Source of the DNA: Candidatus Methylomirabilota bacterium
GTDB taxonomy: Bacteria > Methylomirabilota > Methylomirabilia > Methylomirabilales > JACPAU01
Assembly: GCA_023249205.1 (NCBI GenBank)
Contig: JAHFDC010000059.1
Coordinates: forward strand, 1-6,092
Direction of reading: 5' to 3'
Length of the DNA: 6,092 bases
The notes beneath the pieces were generated by a model. The model was not told the DNA's origin, did no database searches, and saw nothing but the letters and a program-made list of their open reading frames with translations. Numbering within the stretch: the first letter of the stretch is position 1; each line of letters starts with the position of its first letter. The translations under genes and the position numbers were made by a program. Positions 1-6,092 of this stretch are shown piece by piece.

Positions 1-1
1 C

Positions 2-535
2 CTCGCGGCGGCGGTCCTGGATGGAAAGATCTACGCCGTCGGGGGCATCGCCTCCGACGGAGGCAGCCGGGGCCTGGCGGTCTACGATCCGAGGGCGGAT
101 CGCTGGGAGGGGCGGGCTCCGATGCCGACCGGGCGGGACCATCTGGCGGCGGTGGCGGCGGCGGGGCGGCTGTACGCGATCGGCGGTCGCGTCATGGGGA
201 GCTATGCCCGCAACCTGGCGGTGGTGGAAGCCTACGATCCCGCGGCGGACCGCTGGGAGCGCCGGGCGGACCTCCCCACACCCCGGAGCGGTATCGCCGG
301 CGCGCTCTGGCAGGGCCGGATCGTGGTCATGGGCGGGGAAGCGCCTGCCGGGACCTTTGCGACGGTTGAGGGGTACGACCCCTCGACGGATACGTGGGCC
401 ATCGCCCCGCCGATGCCGACGGCCCGGCACGGCCTCGGGGCGGCGGCCCTGGGTCCCGGCCTGTACGCGGTCGCCGGCGGGCCCACCCCCGGGGGCTCTC
501 GAAGCGCCGTCACGGAGGTCCTCCTCCCGCAGTAG
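2..535 (+). CDS. Kelch-repeat beta-propeller protein, C-terminal part (5' end outside window)
   Basis: The reading frame is open from the window edge and stops with TAG, giving 177 residues of an N-terminally incomplete protein. It shows four copies of the Kelch motif. Glycine doublets lie at residues 14-15, 61-62, 111-112 and 159-160 (spacing 47-50). Three of them are followed by a YDPxxDxW-like strand with tryptophan at 35, 85 and 132, then an MPTxR or LPTPR turn. Such repeats build blades of a beta-propeller, usually a binding or scaffold domain; some bacterial members are sialic acid epimerases (NanM type) or galactose-oxidase relatives, but nothing here identifies an enzyme. A full propeller needs six or seven blades, so two or more blades probably lie upstream. 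Signal peptide and localisation cannot be judged. It is separated from ccmA by 155 bp and is probably functionally unrelated to it. The repeat family is certain; the specific function is unknown. Confidence 0.9.
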   Translation, partial: LAAAVLDGKIYAVGGIASDGGSRGLAVYDPRADRWEGRAPMPTGRDHLAAVAAAGRLYAIGGRVMGSYARNLAVVEAYDPAADRWERRADLPTPRSGIAGALWQGRIVVMGGEAPAGTFATVEGYDPSTDTWAIAPPMPTARHGLGAAALGPGLYAVAGGPTPGGSRSAVTEVLLPQ

Positions 536-555
536 CCGATCGGTTTGCGGATCGG
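536..555 (+). other. Small inverted repeat just after the Kelch stop codon
   Basis: CCGATC at 536-541 pairs perfectly with GATCGG at 550-555 around an 8-nt loop, starting at the base after the TAG stop of the Kelch gene. The position suits a transcription terminator or an mRNA-stabilising hairpin. The stem is only 6 bp and no T-run follows, so a classical intrinsic terminator is not supported. Whether the ccm operon is transcribed independently of the Kelch gene cannot be settled from sequence. Confidence 0.25.
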
Positions 556-690
556 GAGCCCCTCGGCGATGCTTGCTCAAGCCGCTCCGCCGGCTGCCCC
601 TGAATTCCGACGCCGCCCTCGGCCCGCCGCCCGCCTCCCCTCGGGGTGGGTCCGCTGGGCGCCGGGCGGGGGAGGGCGCTGAGGGTCGAG
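536..690 (+). promoter_or_regulatory. Intergenic leader between the Kelch gene and ccmA, C-rich then G-rich
   Basis: This is the only non-coding gap in the window and the natural place for the ccm operon promoter, but no convincing -35/-10 pair is visible. The stretch from about 607 to 642 is C-rich and 643-685 is G-rich, with seven runs of three or more G (643, 648, 657, 664, 668, 674, 683) separated by loops of 1-6 nt. CCTCCCC at 634-640 can pair perfectly with GGGGAGG at 669-675, or imperfectly with the nearer GGGGTGG at 643-649. The last G-tract is part of the GAGGG (681-685) that serves as the ccmA ribosome binding site, 5 nt before the ATG. A role in regulating ccmA translation is inference; in DNA this GC-rich such patterns also arise by chance. 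Confidence 0.4.
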
Positions 691-1428
691 ATGGGCCAGG
701 ACGGAGGCCGCGCCGCGCCGCGGCAGGGCGGGATAGCGCTTCAAGGGATCGGGAAAGCGTATGGTGCGGCCTGGGCCGTCCGGGGGGTGGACCTCACCCT
801 TGGCCCCGGCGAGTCGTTGGCCCTCTTCGGCCCGAACGGGGCGGGCAAGACCACCCTGCTCAAGATCCTCGCCACGCTGATTACGCCGACTCGTGGAGAC
901 GGCCGGGTGGCCGGGTTCGATCTCCGGAAGGAGCAGGAGGGGATCCGGGAAAGCCTGGCCCTGCTGGCCCATGGGACGCACCTCTACGAGGACCTGACGG
1001 TCCGGGAGAACGTGGAGTTTGCTGCGGCCATGCGGCGGCGCGCGGGGCCGCTCGAGGCCCTCCTGGAGCGGGTCGGGCTCGCCGAGGCCGCGGGGGAGCG
1101 GGTGCGGGCCCTCTCGAGCGGGACGAAGCGGCGGCTCACCCTGGCCAAGGTGATGCTGGCCGAGCCGACCATCCTCCTGCTGGACGAGCCCTTCACCAAC
1201 CTGGACCAGGCAGCGGTGGCGCTCCTTCAGGGCTTCGTGGCCGAGGTCCTTGCCCGCGGGGGATCGGTCATCATGGCGACCCATGACCTGATGCGAGGCT
1301 ACGCCGCGTGCCGGCGGGCCGCCGTCCTGGTGAACGGCCGCCTCATCCACGAAGCGCCGGCGCGGCCCGGGGGGCTGGAGGCCCTCCGAGCGGCCTATGT
1401 CGCTGCCACCGGGACGCAGGGAGGGTGA
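691..1428 (+). CDS. ccmA: CcmA, ATP-binding subunit of the haem/CcmE ABC transporter
   Basis: A 245-residue ABC ATPase; with CcmB, CcmC and CcmD it uses ATP hydrolysis to release haem-loaded CcmE at the cytoplasmic membrane. Visible motifs: Walker A GPNGAGKTT (47-55), an LTVRENV segment after the Q-loop region (102-108), signature LSSGTKRR (141-148), Walker B ILLLDEP (161-167) followed by FTNLD (168-172), and the switch histidine in ATHD (H198). DEPFTxLD is typical of CcmA. The HGTHLYEDLTVREN stretch at 94-107 matches the family pattern, in which a histidine-containing sequence replaces the usual ABC Q-loop glutamine. I chose ATG 691 because GAGGG lies 5 nt upstream; an in-frame GTG at 646 would add 15 residues but has no ribosome binding site and lies inside the G-rich leader. 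The signature has Thr where Gln or Met is usual. First gene of the operon. Confidence 0.93.
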   Translation: MGQDGGRAAPRQGGIALQGIGKAYGAAWAVRGVDLTLGPGESLALFGPNGAGKTTLLKILATLITPTRGDGRVAGFDLRKEQEGIRESLALLAHGTHLYEDLTVRENVEFAAAMRRRAGPLEALLERVGLAEAAGERVRALSSGTKRRLTLAKVMLAEPTILLLDEPFTNLDQAAVALLQGFVAEVLARGGSVIMATHDLMRGYAACRRAAVLVNGRLIHEAPARPGGLEALRAAYVAATGTQGG

Positions 1429-1433
1429 GCGTG
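1420..1433 (+). promoter_or_regulatory. ccmA/ccmB junction: Shine-Dalgarno and tandem in-frame GTG starts
   Basis: GGAGG (1420-1424) directly precedes GTGA (1425-1428), where the ccmA stop overlaps an in-frame GTG. A second in-frame GTG sits at 1431, 6 nt from the Shine-Dalgarno. The spacing favours 1431 as the ccmB start. The same arrangement recurs at the next two junctions. Confidence 0.6.
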
Positions 1434-2099
1434 GGACGGGTCTGGGCGCTGGCCCGCAAGGATCTCCTCACGGAAGGGCGGAGCAAGGAGACCCTCAACG
1501 GGCTCCTCTTCTTCGCCGCCCTGGTGCTCCTGATCTTCGGGTTTGCCCTGGGCCCGGACCCGGAGCGGCTCACGCAGGCCGCCGCCGGGGTGCTGTGGGT
1601 CGGGTTCATCCTCACGGGCCTGCTGGGACTGACGCGGGCCTTCCAGGTGGAGCAGGAGAACGAGAGCCTGGAAGGGCTCCTCCTGTACCCGGGCGACCGG
1701 GGGGCCATCTACCTGGGGAAGCTCGTGGGGAGCGTCGTCTTCATGCTGGCCGTGGAGGTCACCGTCTTCCCGTGCTTTGCCTTCTTCTACAACGTGCCCC
1801 TCTGGAGAGCGCTTCCCGGGCTGCTCCTCACCGCGGCCCTGGGGACCGTGGGCTTCGCCGCCGTCGGGACCCTGTTCGCCGCCATGACCATGCATCTTCG
1901 GGCGCGGGAGGTGATGTTCCCGCTCCTCCTGCTCCCCTTCGTGGTTCCGGTCCTGCTGGCGGCGGTCAAGGGGACGGAGGCCTTCCTTCGGGGAGCGGGC
2001 CGGGCTGAGGCCTTCCCGTGGCTCACCCTCCTCGGGCTCTTCGACCTGATCTTCGTGACCCTCTCGCTCTTCGCCTTCGAATGGGTCGTGGAGGAGTGA
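1431..2099 (+). CDS. ccmB: CcmB, membrane subunit of the haem/CcmE ABC transporter
   Basis: A 222-residue integral membrane protein, very close to the usual length (E. coli CcmB is 220). It pairs with the CcmA ATPase. The short cytoplasmic N-terminus (WALARKDLLTEGRSKE, 5-20) leads into about six hydrophobic segments, near residues 22-41, 50-68, 93-121, 128-151, 161-180 and 197-217. The family-diagnostic stretch is intact: AAGVLWV (51-57), LLGLTRAF (64-71), and ESLEGLLLYPGDR (78-90), equivalent to the SLExLxLxP motif of characterised CcmB. GTG 1431 is preferred on ribosome binding site spacing; GTG 1425, overlapping the ccmA stop, would add two residues. The next gene begins 2 bp after the stop. 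Identification is strong from motifs plus operon position. Confidence 0.93.
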   Translation: MGRVWALARKDLLTEGRSKETLNGLLFFAALVLLIFGFALGPDPERLTQAAAGVLWVGFILTGLLGLTRAFQVEQENESLEGLLLYPGDRGAIYLGKLVGSVVFMLAVEVTVFPCFAFFYNVPLWRALPGLLLTAALGTVGFAAVGTLFAAMTMHLRAREVMFPLLLLPFVVPVLLAAVKGTEAFLRGAGRAEAFPWLTLLGLFDLIFVTLSLFAFEWVVEE

Positions 2100-2104
2100 G
2101 GATG
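2090..2104 (+). promoter_or_regulatory. ccmB/ccmC junction: Shine-Dalgarno and tandem GTG/ATG starts
   Basis: GGAGGAG (2090-2096) lies in the last codons of ccmB. An in-frame GTG at 2096 overlaps the ccmB stop (GTGA), and an in-frame ATG follows at 2102, 7 nt from the GGAGG core. The ATG is the more likely start. Confidence 0.6.
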
Positions 2105-2776
2105 GCCTCGCGCAGCTCCCGTCTCATGCTCCCCCTGGGCCTCGCCGCCGGGGCGGCCCTCCTCGCCGGCCTGTACGTCGGGCTGGTGCGGGCCCCGGCT
2201 GACGCCATGCAGGGGGAGGTGCAGCGTATCATGTACCTGCACGTCCCCACCGTCCTCGTCGCCTACCTGGCCTTCTTCGTCGTCCTGGTCGGGAGCGTGG
2301 CCTACCTCCTCACCCGGCGGGAGCGCTGGGACATCCTGGCCCATGCCTCAGCGGAGATCGGCGTCCTTTTCACGGTCCTGACCATTGCTGCTGGCGCGAT
2401 CTGGGGGAAGCCGACCTGGGGGGCCTGGTGGACGTGGGATGCGCGGCTCACCACCACCGCCATCCTGCTGCTCATCTACATCGGCTACCTGATGCTCCGG
2501 GCGGCGGTGGAGGACCAGGCCCGGGGAGCCCGCTACGCCGCCGTCGTCGGCATCCTGGGATTCCTGGACATTCCGATCATCCACAAGTCGGTCGAGTGGT
2601 GGCGGACGCTGCACCAGCCCTCCTCGCTGGCGCGGGGGGCCCTGGATCCCGTCTTCTATCCTCCCCTGGCACTGAACCTCATGGCTTTCGCCCTGCTCTA
2701 CGCCTTCCTCCTTGCGCAGCGGGTGGAGCTGGGCAACCTCGAGGCAGAAGTCCTGCGCCGCCGGCTGGAGGAGTGA
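2102..2776 (+). CDS. ccmC: CcmC, haem-handling membrane protein that loads CcmE
   Basis: A 224-residue member of the haem-handling protein family (CcmC/CcmF/CcsA) with about six membrane segments. It binds haem on the outer face of the membrane and presents it to CcmE for covalent attachment. The tryptophan-rich WWD motif is clear: WGKPTWGAWWTWD at 101-113. The two axial histidines are in place: H47 in MYLHVPT (44-50) and H171 in WWRTLHQP (166-173), matching E. coli H60 and H184. The protein is about 20 residues shorter than E. coli CcmC, mainly at the N-terminus, and ends in a charged tail (LEAEVLRRRLEE) predicted to be cytoplasmic. ATG 2102 was chosen for its GGAGG 7 nt upstream. All catalytically relevant residues known for the family are present. 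Confidence 0.95.
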   Translation: MASRSSRLMLPLGLAAGAALLAGLYVGLVRAPADAMQGEVQRIMYLHVPTVLVAYLAFFVVLVGSVAYLLTRRERWDILAHASAEIGVLFTVLTIAAGAIWGKPTWGAWWTWDARLTTTAILLLIYIGYLMLRAAVEDQARGARYAAVVGILGFLDIPIIHKSVEWWRTLHQPSSLARGALDPVFYPPLALNLMAFALLYAFLLAQRVELGNLEAEVLRRRLEE

Positions 2777-2781
2777 CGGTG
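2767..2781 (+). promoter_or_regulatory. ccmC/ccmD junction: Shine-Dalgarno and tandem GTG starts
   Basis: GGAGGAG (2767-2773) is followed by GTGA (2773-2776), where the ccmC stop overlaps an in-frame GTG, and by a second in-frame GTG at 2779. The second GTG is 7 nt from the GGAGG core and is the better-spaced start for ccmD. Confidence 0.6.
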
Positions 2782-2916
2782 GAGGCCTGGGGCTACATCG
2801 GGACCGCCTACGTGCTGGCTGCCATCGCCCTGCTGGCCTACCACGTGCGGACCCGCCGCCGCCTGGCGGCGGCCCGCCGGGTCCTCGCCCGGATGGAGGG
2901 GAGGGGACGGCCGTGA
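2779..2916 (+). CDS. ccmD: CcmD, small single-span membrane protein of the CcmABCD complex
   Basis: A 45-residue protein that fits CcmD in size (family about 45-70 residues), position between ccmC and ccmE, and architecture. It has a short N-terminus (MEAWGYIGTAY), one hydrophobic segment at about 5-22, then a strongly basic cytoplasmic tail (VRTRRRLAAARRVLARM, 23-39). CcmD helps CcmC and CcmAB release holo-CcmE. The family has little sequence conservation, so the call rests on topology and context. Its stop overlaps the ccmE start (GTGA, 2913-2916). A GTG at 2773, overlapping the ccmC stop, would add two residues. Confidence 0.85.
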   Translation: MEAWGYIGTAYVLAAIALLAYHVRTRRRLAAARRVLARMEGRGRP

Positions 2917-3367
2917 AGCCGCGGCATCTCAAGTTCCTGGCGGGCGGCCTGGTGGTGGCCGGGGCCCTGGGGTACCTCATCTTCGGGGGCCTCCAGGAGA
3001 CCCTGGTGTACTTCGTCACCCCCACGGAGTTGCGGGAGCAGGGGGACAGCGCCGTGGGCAGGGCGCTCCGGGTCGGGGGGATGGTGGAGCCGGGCTCGAT
3101 CCAGTGGGACCCCCGGACGCTGCAACTGAACTTCCGCCTCTCGGACGGTGTCGCGGCGGTCGCGGTGCAGCACCGGGGGGTGCCTCCGGACTTGTTTGCC
3201 GAGGGGAGGGGGGCGGTCGTGGAGGGAACGGTCACGGCTAAGGGGGTCTTCCAGGCCAGCCAGATCCTGGCCAAGCACTCCGAGGAGTACCGGCCCCCCC
3301 GGGAGGGGGAGGGGAAAGCCGCCCTCCGAGAGCGCTTCAAGTCCCTCCTGAAGGAGCAGCCGGGGTC

Positions 3368-3371
<4 letters not shown>
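2913..3371 (+). CDS. ccmE: CcmE, periplasmic haem chaperone
   Basis: A 152-residue membrane-anchored haem chaperone that takes haem covalently from the CcmABCD complex and delivers it to CcmF. One signal-anchor helix lies at about 8-26. The following FVTPTELRE (34-42) begins the periplasmic OB-fold domain, and GRALRVGGMVEPGSI (49-63) and VEGTVTAKGVFQASQILAKH (103-122) are recognisable family strands. The covalent haem ligand is H122 (codon 3276-3278) in LAKHSEEYRPP, with the conserved tyrosine at 126, giving the HxxxY motif. Residues 123-125 are SEE, where DEN is common. The C-terminal tail is charged and flexible. Start GTG 2913 overlaps the ccmD stop and has GGAGG 8 nt upstream. It is a His-type CcmE, not the Cys-type (CxxxY) variant. 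Confidence 0.95.
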
Positions 3372-5316
<1,945 letters not shown>

Positions 5317-5320
<4 letters not shown>

Positions 5321-5784
5321 GGCGAGGGCTGGTCGTCCTGCTCCTCTTGGCTTTCCCTCTGGGAGCGGCGGGCGCGATCCCCGAGGAGGAAGTTCTCGAT
5401 GTCGCCGCCCAACTCCGCTGCCCCGTCTGCCAGAATCTCTCGGTGGCCGATTCCCCCTCCGAGATGGCGAAGGAGATGCGGGGGCTCATCCGCGAGCGCC
5501 TGGAGCGGGGCGAAACCCGGGAGGAGGTCATGGCCTACTTCGTGGGCAAGTACGGCGAGTGGATCCTCCTCTCGCCGCGGGCGACCGGGTTCAACCTCCT
5601 GATCTGGATTCTCCCCTTCGCCGCGATCCTGGCCGGCCTCGTGGGCGTCATTCTTGTTGTCCGGCGCTGGAGCGCCCGGGCTCGGGCGCTCCCGGCTGCT
5701 GCCACCCCGGCCTCGCCCGATCCCGCCTACCTGGAGCGGGTCCGCCGGGAACTGGAGGGGAGCGAGGGGGGGCTGCGGCCGTGA
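5317..5784 (+). CDS. ccmH: CcmH, thiol-disulfide component of cytochrome c maturation
   Basis: A 155-residue protein with a cleavable-looking signal sequence (basic RR, then hydrophobic 5-16, AAGA before 21). The redox motif LRCPVCQN follows, with C35 and C38 (codons 5419-5421 and 5428-5430). The CcmH three-helix domain continues to YGEWILLSPR (79-88), followed by a single membrane helix at about 94-115 and a short cytoplasmic tail. In the family the cysteines reduce or hold the apocytochrome CxxCH thiols for haem ligation by CcmF. Its length matches the N-terminal, CcmH-only form; the E. coli protein is a fusion with a CcmI-like TPR domain, whereas here CcmI appears as a separate downstream gene. 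Start GTG 5317 overlaps the ccmF stop, with GGAGG (5305-5309) 7 nt upstream. No ccmG lies between ccmF and this gene. Confidence 0.95.
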
Positions 5785-6092
5785 CGGTTGCCCTTTTTGC
5801 CCTCCTGTCGGCGGCCGCAGCCGTCGCGGTGGCCTGGCCGCTTCTTCGCCGGGCCCGCCAGCCCGCGGTCCCGCTTGGTGGGGGGGTCTCGGATCCTCGG
5901 CACGAGCTGCGCCGGCAGAAGGATAATCTGTACGGGCAGATCCGCGATCTGGACTTCGACTATGCGGCCGGGAGCATTGCGGAGGGAGACTACCGCGTCA
6001 CCCGCGCGCAACTGGAGGCAGCGGCGGCCGAGACCCTGAGGGCGCTGGAGGGCCTGGGAGCGGCAGCCGCACCCCCGCCCCCCGCGCCGGGG
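5781..6092 (+). CDS. ccmI: CcmI-like cytochrome c biogenesis protein, N-terminal 104 residues (3' end outside window)
   Basis: This frame is open from GTG 5781, which overlaps the ccmH stop (GTGA), to the window end. It encodes a hydrophobic membrane segment at residues 2-22, then a cytoplasmic linker. A charged helical region follows, containing HELRRQKDNLYGQIRDLDFD (41-60), AAGSIAEGDYR (62-72) and a further helix to about 92. A membrane span followed by a leucine/charged helix and an aGxIxExDY motif is the usual N-terminus of CcmI (CycH), whose periplasmic TPR domain binds the C-terminus of apocytochrome c for the CcmFHI lyase. The window ends in an alanine/proline-rich linker (95-104), so the TPR domain is not seen. 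A shorter relative carrying only this N-terminal region, perhaps with a zinc-ribbon, cannot be excluded. Identification rests on this motif and the operon position. Confidence 0.78.
   Translation, partial: MTVALFALLSAAAAVAVAWPLLRRARQPAVPLGGGVSDPRHELRRQKDNLYGQIRDLDFDYAAGSIAEGDYRVTRAQLEAAAAETLRALEGLGAAAAPPPPAPG

Noticed and set aside
536..555. Intrinsic terminator for the Kelch gene
   Set aside because: The stem is only 6 bp and lacks a T-run; it is kept only as a low-confidence inverted repeat.
646..690. Upstream GTG start for ccmA, adding 15 residues
   Set aside because: No ribosome binding site precedes GTG 646, the extra residues are not family-like, and ATG 691 has GAGGG 5 nt upstream.
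21..1286. A 421-codon + strand frame running through the Kelch gene, the leader and most of ccmA
   Set aside because: It gives an Arg/Gly/Pro-rich translation without recognisable domains and overlaps two genes with clear motifs in another frame; it is a product of high GC content.
3294..3314. C7 run followed by G-tracts near the ccmE 3' end as a regulatory hairpin or quadruplex
   Set aside because: Only three G-tracts are present, and the bases are explained by Pro, Arg, Glu and Gly codons of the CcmE tail.
2348..3340. A 330-codon antisense frame across ccmC, ccmD and ccmE
   Set aside because: It spans three verified genes on the opposite strand, has low-complexity Pro/Arg/Gly composition and no domain pattern.

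Overview
The window carries most of a System I cytochrome c maturation (Ccm) operon, all on the + strand. It is preceded by the 3' end of an unrelated-looking Kelch-repeat gene. The DNA is very GC-rich (roughly 70% by eye, codon third positions almost all G or C). GTG starts are frequent and Shine-Dalgarno sequences are strong GGAGG types. The CcmA and CcmB sequences look more like those of deep-branching, environmental high-GC lineages (for example NC10/Methylomirabilota or Rokubacteria-like) than like enteric Proteobacteria. That placement is an impression and was not tested.

Layout: 2-535 is the C-terminal 177 residues of a Kelch beta-propeller protein. 536-690 is the only real intergenic gap; it has no recognisable promoter but has an unusual C-tract block followed by a run of seven G-tracts ending on the ccmA ribosome binding site. 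The genes ccmA (691-1428), ccmB (1431-2099), ccmC (2102-2776), ccmD (2779-2916), ccmE (2913-3371), ccmF (3368-5320), ccmH (5317-5784) and the start of a ccmI-like gene (5781-6092, cut by the window end) follow with no spacing. Each gene's stop codon is overlapped by an in-frame GTG or ATG of the next gene.

Function: CcmA and CcmB form an ABC transporter. With CcmC and CcmD they load haem onto the periplasmic chaperone CcmE and release holo-CcmE. CcmF, with CcmH and CcmI, then takes haem from CcmE and attaches it to the CxxCH motif of apocytochrome c, while CcmH keeps the cysteines reduced. Nearly all hallmark residues are present: the Walker motifs, the WWD motifs and their histidines in CcmC and CcmF, the covalent haem histidine of CcmE, and the CxxC of CcmH. 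The thioredoxin-like gene ccmG is not found between ccmF and ccmH and must lie elsewhere if present.

This is a recognisable housekeeping operon, not a new system. The points worth a second look are the translational coupling pattern (three junctions with a second start exactly two codons after the overlapping one), the structured G-rich ccmA leader, the missing ccmG, and a few family-motif substitutions.
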